This document shows, in pieces, positions 1 through 6,302 of a stretch of 7,331 nt of DNA. Location: the NCBI GenBank assembly GCA_002469525.1, contig DKME01000001.1:316-7646 (forward strand), in the 5' to 3' direction. The notes under the pieces are model-generated. The model was not told the DNA's origin. It saw only the letters and a program-made list of their open reading frames with translations, and made no database searches. The DNA is from Actinobacteria bacterium UBA7422 (lineage in GTDB: Bacteria > Actinomycetota > Actinomycetes > S36-B12). A program made the translations under genes and the position numbers. Position 1 is the stretch's first letter, and each line of letters opens with the position of its first letter.

Positions 1-519
1 GGTGAAGAATCCGCACCTGTCGACGAAGAGCCCGCATCTGACGGTAGTGGTAGCCCGGCAGCAGGCGCGCCATCTGCACCCGGGGCTCTAACGCCTGTCG
101 CTTCATCGGCGACAAGTCAAATCGCGACGTCGGTAACGACGAGACTCCCCGTTCCGCGTGCTGCCTTGCAACTGATTGGCTCGGGAAAAAGTGTCACACT
201 GAAGGTTGACATGGAAGAACTTCAGCTCGCCGGCGCCAATAGCGCGGTAGTGAGTGTCACTCTTCAAAAAAGATTCACGGTCAAGTTCAAGACTGCTACT
301 ACTAAGAAAGGCAAGCCTCGGAAGAGTAAAATTGTTTACCGGAAGATCGACTCCGCTCTGTTGGGCGGCGCGGACGTGGCAGCCTTCACAAAAATCAAGA
401 TTAAGTCTGGTTACTACAGGCTCGTGGTCAATCTCGAAGATTCATCAAAAGTGGTGAGCAAAAGGTTCAGCATTACCAAGAAGCAAATAAGTAAAACAAT
501 TCGCTCAAGTCGAGCCTGA
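1..519 (+). CDS. C-terminal part of an unrecognised, probably extracytoplasmic protein
   Basis: The reading frame is open from the first base of the window to a TGA at 517-519, giving 172 codons; the true start lies upstream of the window. An internal TTG at 166 could be called as a start, but the frame before it is open and reads as a low-complexity linker rich in Glu, Pro, Ser, Gly and Ala (residues 1-55), so it is probably internal. Residues about 60-165 form a basic domain with alternating hydrophobic residues (for example SVTLKVDMEEL, RFTVKFKTA, YYRLVVNLED), suggesting a small beta-sandwich or Ig-like fold. A lysine-rich stretch, TTKKGKPRKSK, lies in the middle. The linker plus beta domain fits a secreted or surface protein, but no signal peptide or transmembrane segment is visible in this part. 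In mycobacteria the gene before sigM is the murJ homologue; nothing seen here confirms or excludes that. I do not recognise the family. Confidence 0.75.
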   Translation, partial: GEESAPVDEEPASDGSGSPAAGAPSAPGALTPVASSATSQIATSVTTRLPVPRAALQLIGSGKSVTLKVDMEELQLAGANSAVVSVTLQKRFTVKFKTATTKKGKPRKSKIVYRKIDSALLGGADVAAFTKIKIKSGYYRLVVNLEDSSKVVSKRFSITKKQISKTIRSSRA

Positions 520-663
520 TGCGGGCGGCAGTTATTGGTCGGGAATCGGGCTTGGCTCTCCCAAGGACCCCTGACCAGCAGGGCCGGCAAGCTCAGTGGC
601 GAGGTTGTAGGCCATGGGCGGGCAGTCCTAACGCTCTTCACTCGTTAGCCCTGCGCTACCCGA

Positions 664-690
664 GGAAACCTCATTGTTACCAAGCGACTC
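664..690 (+). promoter_or_regulatory. Possible ECF-sigma promoter upstream of the sigma gene
   Basis: GGAAAC at 664-669 resembles the GGAAC -35 box of ECF sigma factors. After a 15-bp spacer comes CGACTC at 685-690, which resembles the CGTC-type -10 box. A transcript starting just downstream would give a leader of roughly 40 nt before the ATG at 741. ECF sigma genes commonly autoregulate from such promoters. The spacer is slightly short for the usual 16-17 bp and both boxes deviate by one base, so this is a weak call. Confidence 0.28.
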
Positions 691-740
691 GAAGATGCGA
701 ACCAACGCCCAATGGCTTTCTTCGTTACGCTCTCATTAAC

Positions 741-1352
741 ATGGTAGAAAGAGATAAAACAGATTTGGAGCTCCTGCTCGACCACGTGTCAGGAGACGAA
801 ACAGCTTTCCCTGAAATCGTCCGGCGGACCTCTGGTGCTGCTTGGGCAGTGGTACTGAAAATCACCGCAAATGAAGAGGACGCAGCTGATGCCTTTCAAG
901 AGACGTACCTTTCGGCTCATCGGGCCGCCGCAAATTTCAGGGGTGATTCAGCGGTCAGCACGTGGATCCACCGAATCGCGGTTAACGCTGCTCTTGCTTG
1001 TGTCAAGAAGCGCCAGAAGAACCTAACTTCCGAACTCGCCGACCTAGAGGACATCGAAGTGCAAGCAAATACCGCACCCAGCATTGACCTTGTTCATCCC
1101 AGTGATGCACATTTAGATGTTTCCCGATCGCTGGCGCTTTTGTCACATGAGCAACAACAAACGATTCTCTTGGTCGATATGTACGGATACACGCAACTCG
1201 ATGCTGCTGAAATATTGGGATGTGCTGAAGGAACAATTAAGTCGCGCTTGTCCAGGGCCAGGCGATCTCTTGCTGAGGATCTCGGGCACCTTCGACCGTT
1301 CACGACCGCGAGGAACGTCGATTCTTTCCGAAAGGGGCCCCAAGATGAATGA
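741..1352 (+). CDS. sigM: SigM-like ECF RNA polymerase sigma factor
   Basis: This encodes a 203-residue sigma-70-family factor with only regions 2 and 4, the normal ECF size. Region 2 spans about residues 20-92 and carries the core-binding and -10 recognition pattern DAADAFQETYLSAH, FRGDSAVSTWIHRIAVNAAL. Region 4 spans about 128-185, with the helix-turn-helix GYTQLDAAEILGCAEGTIKS followed by RLSRARRSL. Compared from memory with mycobacterial SigM, the shared LSAHR, STW/SSW-(I/L)HRI, VDM-GY and AEGT(I/V)KSR segments support that subgroup. An in-frame ORF extends upstream to 519, but that extension is Arg/Pro-rich with no sigma character, and sigma similarity begins just after the ATG at 741, so I use that start. 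There is no Shine-Dalgarno before it, so the mRNA may be leaderless or nearly so (a TACGCT box lies at 726-731). It overlaps the next gene by 8 nt, the usual coupling of a sigma factor with its anti-sigma factor. Confidence 0.9.
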   Translation: MVERDKTDLELLLDHVSGDETAFPEIVRRTSGAAWAVVLKITANEEDAADAFQETYLSAHRAAANFRGDSAVSTWIHRIAVNAALACVKKRQKNLTSELADLEDIEVQANTAPSIDLVHPSDAHLDVSRSLALLSHEQQQTILLVDMYGYTQLDAAEILGCAEGTIKSRLSRARRSLAEDLGHLRPFTTARNVDSFRKGPQDE

Positions 1353-2199
1353 CACAACTGGCGTGGGAGAGGGCGAGGAAGTTAACCCCACAGTCGCGAG
1401 TGATCAGGATTTCTCTCAACTGGTCCTCGCTAATTACAATGCTTTTCTCGAACCTGCCACACACGAGGTGGTTGAAGCTCCAACACGACTTGTGCAGTTA
1501 GTTCTCGACCAGCTCCCTTCCTCAAAGGTGTCCTCCGGTGACGAAGCGCCTTCTTTGGTCGAACGAAGGCTGGAAAAAACTCGAGGACCACGTTTATGGA
1601 AAGTTATGGCACTCGCGGCCTCGACCTTGCTGATCGTTGGGGTCGGTGGTTTTGCCGTGCAGACTCTTGGAGAAACGGGTACGCCAAGTGAAACTGACAT
1701 GGCCTCTGGGGCGACAGATGAAGTCGTACCCGGTCTACGCGGTGACGCGGGAACTGAAGGAATTGACGGTGCTCAATTGGGTGAGCTTGCGGCCGGGCTC
1801 CTGATCCTAGATTTACCGGCAGCCAACTCGGAGGAAGCGAGGGACCGAGTAAGTCGGATTTGGGTGCCTGATACGGCCCCAGCGGCGGCGGGCTACTCAA
1901 TAATTTTCGTCCCAGAGACACCGAGTGGAACAATTGAGTCTCAAGCTCGAACCTTTTGTACGACGACAGGTGACTGCATTGTCGCCACGATCCCAACGGA
2001 TCCGGAAGTTGGTGACGCCGCCGGCACTTCGGTAAAAGCGACTATTGACGCAATCACTAATTCATTACAGGGCTTTGAAAGCATCAACCTTGACGGTAAG
2101 CAGTACTGGCTGGTGGACGGGGCTGGAGTAGATGTCGTGGAAATGCAAACGGACCTTCCCGGTATCCGCGTAGTCACATCTTTGGGGGACGTGCAATGA
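1345..2199 (+). CDS. Putative single-pass membrane anti-sigma factor
   Basis: This 284-residue protein has an acidic cytoplasmic N-terminus (about 1-80), one transmembrane helix (about 85-107, ending a basic stretch RRLEKTRGPRLWK and running through LAASTLLIVGVGGFAV), and an outside domain of about 175 residues. This topology, with the ATG lying inside the end of the sigma gene, is typical of membrane anti-sigma factors that hold an ECF sigma factor inactive until an envelope signal arrives. The N-terminal segment DFSQLVLANYNAFLE, near the start, could form the sigma-binding helix. I see no HxxxCxxC zinc-binding anti-sigma motif; the only cysteines, C205 and C211, are in the outside domain and could form a disulfide. 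The start at 1345 has a good ribosome site (AAGGGG at 1332-1337, 7 nt away). The in-frame ORF upstream of it only shadows the sigma gene. The role is inferred from position and topology, not from recognised homology; it matches the position of the gene that follows sigM in mycobacteria. Confidence 0.72.
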   Translation: MNDTTGVGEGEEVNPTVASDQDFSQLVLANYNAFLEPATHEVVEAPTRLVQLVLDQLPSSKVSSGDEAPSLVERRLEKTRGPRLWKVMALAASTLLIVGVGGFAVQTLGETGTPSETDMASGATDEVVPGLRGDAGTEGIDGAQLGELAAGLLILDLPAANSEEARDRVSRIWVPDTAPAAAGYSIIFVPETPSGTIESQARTFCTTTGDCIVATIPTDPEVGDAAGTSVKATIDAITNSLQGFESINLDGKQYWLVDGAGVDVVEMQTDLPGIRVVTSLGDVQ

Positions 2200-3980
2200 G
2201 GTCAAGTGTGCAGAAGTGGGGCGCGGTTCGCTTTGTTGCGATTGGTGTGCTCCTGTTGGGGGCCACCTCTTGTGCCAGTGGCGACGAATCTGCACCCACA
2301 GGGGAAGCGTCTGCAAGCGCATCACCGCAAGCGACTGAGATTAGTGTGAACACCGGATTTTTGAGCGACCCTGATGGTTTTTCTTTTGCGAACTCGAAAC
2401 AGTCTGGGTCCTTAGAAAAGGAAAGTTTGATCACGCTATTTGGGCCTGAAAGTGTCTGCATTGGTGGCAAGATCAGCGATTGCCAATTGTTCCCCAGCGC
2501 CGTGCAGTGGCTTGACCAAGTTAACTCGGCTCTTACAGCAGGTCGCTGTGAGGGCATGGCCGTTTTATCGCAACAATTTTTCCAGAACATCGCGTCGGTC
2601 CAAAGTTTTAATGACTCGGCGCCGTTCGCCTACGCCCTTAATGAAAAAAATGCGGATCTGCAGCGCAGTATCGAGCAGCTTTGGGCAACTCAGTTGCTTT
2701 CTAGTGCACAGGAGGCCGCAGCGGAATCACGTCGGGCAGGGCCAGTGGCTATCGCAGAAATCTTGCAGTCTGCCCTGGTGGAGGGGGCGATTTATACGAT
2801 GGGACTTTACGATGAAACCGGAGCGGGACATACGGTCACTCCCGCATCAATAGTCGCCGTGGATTCCGGGTGGGAAATCAGCCTGTACGACAATAACGTT
2901 CCTGGTGTTCAGCAGCTACTCACTGTCGCAAGCCCCGACGACACATGGGCCTACCAACCACTCGATGCTGCAGGAGCATCGGTCGGTAGTGCCATAGGTG
3001 GGGGCGTTGGCTCTATGGACGTGACTCCGCTTGCCATGCGTGCTCTGCCACAAGCACCCCCGTTCTCCACCAACGTCAATGATACCGGTGTGAACGCAGG
3101 GGCGGTGCGAGCCCACGTGCTTGTCACTTCGTCTGCACGAACAACAAAACTTCTTGTCTCCGCTGAGGTAGAAGGTGAAGCTAAAACAGTCAAAGAGCTG
3201 ACATCTGACGGCGATTCACCCGTGATCTACACCCCACTGCGAACCGGCGATCCGGCGGCGAATGGATTCACTGCGCAATGGAATCCCAGTGATGTTGATC
3301 AAGTGAGTTTTAATCTTAATCACCAGCCAGAAAACGCAGAATCTAAAGATCCCGTGAGAGCGTCGCTCGATATTCCTGGTACTCCCCGAGTCCAGGCTGA
3401 ACTTAGTGGCGATCAAAGTGGTGATCTGCAGATCACTACAACTGCAAGTGGGGCCGTTTCCATGCGCAACACTGGTGGTGCAGCAACGCATATCACGCTC
3501 ACAAATGGACTGGTAACTATCCGATTTGTTGTGGGTCCCGATGTCACGCTCACGGCTGAGCCCGTAGATCAAGATGGGGAGTCCCAGGTCACGGTAACTA
3601 ATGAAAAGGGGGAAGGTGCTAGAGCAGAATTTTCGCTTCCTACTGTCATAACTCCTGGCTCGGTTAGCCAAATTGAAGTTGACGCATCAGATCTGACGCT
3701 CTTGAAGGTTCTCAAATCAACCCTCAAGACTTCGCTACTGAAAACGTTTTTGTCCTCCAGTGGTCTGGGTGCCAACATCGAAAAAGATGAGACACCTGCC
3801 CAAAATCAGTCCCCTACCCAGAAGCCAGATGATTCTGGTGAGACGGACACGAGTAAGCCGACAAAAAAGCCGAAGCCAGAGCCGAAGCCAGAGCCGGAAG
3901 AGATTCCCGAGGAGCCTGAAGATCCAGGACCGCCTCCGGAAGAACAGGAGACGGACTCCGGAGACAATTTCCCCGGTTAG
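2196..3980 (+). CDS. Lipoprotein with papain-like Cys/His/Asp-Asn signature and Pro/Glu/Lys-rich tail
   Basis: This encodes 594 residues. The N-terminus is a lipoprotein-type signal: basic start, hydrophobic FVAIGVLLLGA, then TSC with C26 as the likely lipidated residue (the -3 position is Ala, not the usual Leu). A Ser/Ala-rich linker follows. Residues about 80-255 hold a domain with AGRCEGMAVLSQQFF (C118), GAGHTVTP (H212) and SLYDNNVPG (D232, N233, N234), ending in DDTWAY. This order and spacing is the pattern of papain-fold cysteine peptidases; I also recall uncharacterised bacterial proteins with CEGMAVLS, HA-TP and YDNN-PG motifs, but no assigned function. C88 and C96 may form a disulfide. 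Residues 300-500 are beta-rich repeats of unknown type. The last 60 residues are Pro/Glu/Lys-rich and carry no LPXTG motif, resembling a wall-spanning spacer. The start overlaps the previous stop as ATGA and has GGGGGA 6 nt upstream, so it is translationally coupled. Confidence 0.82.
   Translation: MRSSVQKWGAVRFVAIGVLLLGATSCASGDESAPTGEASASASPQATEISVNTGFLSDPDGFSFANSKQSGSLEKESLITLFGPESVCIGGKISDCQLFPSAVQWLDQVNSALTAGRCEGMAVLSQQFFQNIASVQSFNDSAPFAYALNEKNADLQRSIEQLWATQLLSSAQEAAAESRRAGPVAIAEILQSALVEGAIYTMGLYDETGAGHTVTPASIVAVDSGWEISLYDNNVPGVQQLLTVASPDDTWAYQPLDAAGASVGSAIGGGVGSMDVTPLAMRALPQAPPFSTNVNDTGVNAGAVRAHVLVTSSARTTKLLVSAEVEGEAKTVKELTSDGDSPVIYTPLRTGDPAANGFTAQWNPSDVDQVSFNLNHQPENAESKDPVRASLDIPGTPRVQAELSGDQSGDLQITTTASGAVSMRNTGGAATHITLTNGLVTIRFVVGPDVTLTAEPVDQDGESQVTVTNEKGEGARAEFSLPTVITPGSVSQIEVDASDLTLLKVLKSTLKTSLLKTFLSSSGLGANIEKDETPAQNQSPTQKPDDSGETDTSKPTKKPKPEPKPEPEEIPEEPEDPGPPPEEQETDSGDNFPG
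3870..3893 (+). repeat. 12-bp tandem repeat in lipoprotein tail
   Basis: Two perfect head-to-tail copies of CCGAAGCCAGAG (3870-3881 and 3882-3893) encode Lys-Pro-Glu-Pro steps of the Pro/Glu/Lys-rich tail. In-frame units of this kind can change copy number by slippage without breaking the gene. Confidence 0.85.
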
Positions 3981-3993
3981 CACGAGCACCAAT

Positions 3994-3997
3994 GGAG
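3994..3997 (+). promoter_or_regulatory. Ribosome binding site deciding the hydrolase start
   Basis: GGAG sits 5 nt before the ATG at 4003. The alternative in-frame ATG at 4054, which would give a shorter signal peptide, has no Shine-Dalgarno sequence. This favours 4003 and a signal peptide with an unusually long N-terminal region. Confidence 0.6.
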
Positions 3998-4002
3998 CGT
4001 GA

Positions 4003-5748
4003 ATGACTCATGAGTATTGCACCGTCTCTACGTCAGCGCGTAAAGTCCTGTCTATGAACCGTGCCCTCTCATCCGTTGCGTCCGTGTCTCTCTTGCTAGC
4101 TGTTAGTGCGATGGGACCTGTGTCGCCGGCGCACGCAAGCTATTCGGCCTCTTACCAGGCGAAGGAACAGAGTTTGACGACGTTGCAGAGCGCAGCCCCT
4201 TCGGCGAACGAGTTCTCCTTGTCGGTCGCGCCCCAGGTGGGGTGGAACGCTGGGTTGGAAAGTCTTCGACCGCCACCGGCGGCCATGTATCGACTGTGGG
4301 ACATGGATGTTGCGTGGAGATACGTGAATCCCCAACCTGGTGTATTCGATTGGTCGATCCTCGATAGGCGTATCGCCCTCGTTGAGTCATGGGGAGGCAG
4401 GCCGTTTCTTGTACTCGGCCTGACACCCCAGTGGGCGGCGCAAAACCCGGGGGCCGGTGACCCGCGTTGGGGCGCGGGGAGTTCGAGCCCGCCGGCGAAT
4501 ATCGAAGACTGGAACACCTACGTGCGGGGGGTAGTCAATCGGTACGGCGGTCGCATTGCTGGTTACGAATTGTGGAACGAAGCCAACCTGACCACCTTCT
4601 GGCAAGGGTCGGCCAGCGAACTGTTTGCCATGGCGCAAAGCGCCTACGGCATCATCAAGGCGACGAATCCGGGTGCCGTGGTCGCCGCACCGTCGATTAC
4701 TACGCGTCTGCGGGGATCAGCAGCGCGCTTCACTTCCGCTTTCGCCGGCGAGGTGGCGAGCAGTGGGTCGACCCCGTTCGACACGTGGACCATTCATTCC
4801 TACCCGAATGGAGACGCGGGTCGCGATTTCGATACGGGTCAAAATTTCCCGCGCATGGCAGCGACCCAACGAGCTGATGACATTATCTCGTGGCAAAACG
4901 CCCTGGTGGACGCGCTCGGCCCGGATTCGCCGGCTCTGAGCATTGGAATCTACGACACGGAGGTGAACTACGGGCTCAAGGGTCCGGGGATTCGCCCGGG
5001 AGTTGATTGGTCGACCGGATATGGCAATGAACTCATGGATTTCACCTACGCAGACTCCCGGCTGTTGGGAATCACGGCTACCTTCTGGTACCAATACACG
5101 GCCTCGGACTACTCGCTGCTCGGTGTTCAATGGAGTGACGCTGGAGGCAACCAACTCAGCGCCACCTGGGACTCCCTGAGGGCCAGGGGACCGAGCGAGC
5201 AGCGATTCAATTCCGTCAGCAGTCCGTTGTTTCTCTCGCGCAATAATGACTATGTCATCCCGGTGTTCAAGTCCTGTTTCATTCGTCCAGGAACATCATG
5301 CGCGGGAGACAACCTCAAGGATGTGAACCTCAACGGAGCAAACCTTGCCAATATGGACTTTACGGGTGCCTACATGAAGAATGCGAACCTGTCTGGCGCG
5401 AACCTGTCTGGCGCGAACTTCACGGATGCATATATGAAGGGCGCTGATTTCTCTGACGCGCAGGGCATAAAAACAAAACTCGGTGCGCGGTCTCTGGCGG
5501 GTGCGAACTTCTCTCGAGTGCGGCTCAGGAATCCGAAAGCGACTGGTACCTCATTCTTGCGAAGTAAGTGGACAGAGGCGTACGTGTATATGGGTGATTT
5601 CAGTTCGTCCAACTTCTACAAGAGTGAGTTCGAAGGCGCGTCTATCTTGAATACAGATATGCGGGCAACGAAGTTGCGAGGTGCGTCATGGGAGGGCGCA
5701 AAAGTTAAAGGCAGTGATTTCAAGGGAGCCGTGGGAAACAAGCCGTAG
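4003..5748 (+). CDS. Secreted clan-A-type glycoside hydrolase with C-terminal pentapeptide repeats
   Basis: This encodes 581 residues. A signal peptide covers about 1-45: Arg/Lys at 13-14, hydrophobic core SVASVSLLLAVSAMG, cleavage expected after AHA at 45. Residues about 75-400 look like a (beta/alpha)8 retaining hydrolase of clan A (GH39/GH5-like). GYELWNEANL carries the likely acid/base E193, TIHSYP (H265) is a typical active-site strand, and IYDTEVNYG carries the likely nucleophile E320. FWYQYTASDYSLLG fits the last strand region. The substrate cannot be told. Residues about 433-576 are pentapeptide repeats (ANLSGANLSGANF, AYMKGADF, LAGANF), which fold as a right-handed beta-helix and here may bind or space the enzyme. 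The gene follows the lipoprotein after 22 nt and probably shares its operon. The TAG at 5746-5748 interrupts the run into a second, homologous repeat domain in the +1 frame, so the protein may be truncated. Confidence 0.85.
   Translation: MTHEYCTVSTSARKVLSMNRALSSVASVSLLLAVSAMGPVSPAHASYSASYQAKEQSLTTLQSAAPSANEFSLSVAPQVGWNAGLESLRPPPAAMYRLWDMDVAWRYVNPQPGVFDWSILDRRIALVESWGGRPFLVLGLTPQWAAQNPGAGDPRWGAGSSSPPANIEDWNTYVRGVVNRYGGRIAGYELWNEANLTTFWQGSASELFAMAQSAYGIIKATNPGAVVAAPSITTRLRGSAARFTSAFAGEVASSGSTPFDTWTIHSYPNGDAGRDFDTGQNFPRMAATQRADDIISWQNALVDALGPDSPALSIGIYDTEVNYGLKGPGIRPGVDWSTGYGNELMDFTYADSRLLGITATFWYQYTASDYSLLGVQWSDAGGNQLSATWDSLRARGPSEQRFNSVSSPLFLSRNNDYVIPVFKSCFIRPGTSCAGDNLKDVNLNGANLANMDFTGAYMKNANLSGANLSGANFTDAYMKGADFSDAQGIKTKLGARSLAGANFSRVRLRNPKATGTSFLRSKWTEAYVYMGDFSSSNFYKSEFEGASILNTDMRATKLRGASWEGAKVKGSDFKGAVGNKP
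5383..5412 (+). repeat. 15-bp perfect tandem duplication within pentapeptide-coding region
   Basis: GCGAACCTGTCTGGC occurs twice head to tail (5383-5397, 5398-5412) and begins a third time as GCGAAC. Each copy encodes exactly one pentapeptide, Ala-Asn-Leu-Ser-Gly. Identity at DNA level means this unit duplicated recently compared with the rest of the domain. Confidence 0.9.
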
Positions 5749-6157
5749 GTGCGCCGGGCCTCTCACCGGAACCAACTTTAACAACGCGTATCTCGGGAAA
5801 GCGAATCTGTCGGATTCCCAAATAAAAAAAGGGGACAGGTTTGGTTGTAAAACGGATTTGCAGGCTCGCAGTTTTTATAAAGCAAACTTCACTGATGCAT
5901 TTTTAGAGGAAGTTGTAGTAAATGACACACAATTTTACGGCTCAAAATGGATAGGTGCGACTCTGAATACTGTGCAATTCTCGGATTCTGACTTTCGCAC
6001 AGCAAACTTTTCTTTCGCACATTTTGTTGGTAAAAATAATATGACAAGGAACGTTTTGACCAACACCCGTTGGGATGATGTTAGAGGCAAAAGTAGAATT
6101 GATTTCAGAGGGTCGAAGAATTGCCCTGAGGCAGTGTTTGCTCGGTGCAAATACTGA
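5681..6157 (+). CDS. Second pentapeptide-repeat domain, probably a frameshifted continuation of the hydrolase gene
   Basis: This frame is +1 relative to the hydrolase gene. Pentapeptide-type sequence begins at about 5747 (RCAGPLTGTNFNNAYLGKANL) and runs to a TGA at 6155-6157. The possible start codons, GTG at 5681 or 5714, lie inside the hydrolase gene, have weak ribosome sites, and would add 12-23 residues with no repeat character, so independent translation is doubtful. The domain is a diverged copy of the first one: aligned from the shared ARS, 19 of the first 52 residues are identical without gaps, including ANF, SKW and FS-S-F, and both end in DF(K/R)G. Dropping the single T at 5746 joins the two domains in frame. 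It may be the true C-terminus of the enzyme with a frameshift (real or from sequencing), or a decaying paralogous fragment. Coding appears preserved despite a GC content of about 40%. It ends with a Cys-containing tail, FARCKY. Confidence 0.55.
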   Translation: MRHGRAQKLKAVISREPWETSRRCAGPLTGTNFNNAYLGKANLSDSQIKKGDRFGCKTDLQARSFYKANFTDAFLEEVVVNDTQFYGSKWIGATLNTVQFSDSDFRTANFSFAHFVGKNNMTRNVLTNTRWDDVRGKSRIDFRGSKNCPEAVFARCKY

Positions 6158-6167
6158 ATCTATGTGC

Positions 6168-6195
6168 GTGACCTTTAATCATCATCCAAGGTCGC
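6168..6195. terminator. Possible hairpin between convergent genes
   Basis: GTGACCTT (6168-6175) can pair with AAGGTCGC (6188-6195), giving eight pairs with one G-U, around a 12-nt loop. It sits 10 nt after the stop of the plus-strand operon and in the only space (6158-6302) before the end of truA. No U-tract follows on the plus strand, so it is not a classic intrinsic terminator. A second, 5-bp stem (GCCGA 6240-6244 with TCGGC 6260-6264) encloses an A/T-rich loop and could serve truA, but is equally weak. Confidence 0.3.
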
Positions 6196-6302
6196 CCCCG
6201 AAATTCGCAATTCTGAGCTAAACCCGCATTCAGGGCAGTGCCGACAAAAAATTTTCTCTTCGGCTCACTCATTTGCGCAATAGCCAATGAATCATCCGTG
6301 TT

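Noticed and set aside
551..583. Two small adjacent hairpins (551-565 and 569-583) as a terminator for the first gene
   Set aside because: Each stem is only 5 bp and no T-run follows, so a terminator call is not supported.
519..740. In-frame upstream extension of the sigma factor by 74 residues
   Set aside because: The extension is Arg/Pro/Gly-rich with no sigma-like pattern, and family similarity begins right after the ATG at 741. I treat it as an untranslated gap.
3735..4011. Minus-strand open frames rich in Leu/Arg opposite the lipoprotein tail
   Set aside because: They mirror the Pro/Glu/Lys repeat coding on the other strand and have no family features.
5740..5752. Programmed +1 frameshift at CCG TAG G
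   Set aside because: A slow stop codon favours slippage, but the proline tRNA on CCG would re-pair poorly with CGT and no upstream stimulatory Shine-Dalgarno like that of prfB is evident. A mutation or sequencing error is more likely.
5900..6160. The window as a CRISPR or phage region because of its AT-rich stretch
   Set aside because: No spaced direct repeats, integrase or phage-like genes are present; the stretch reads as pentapeptide-repeat coding sequence.
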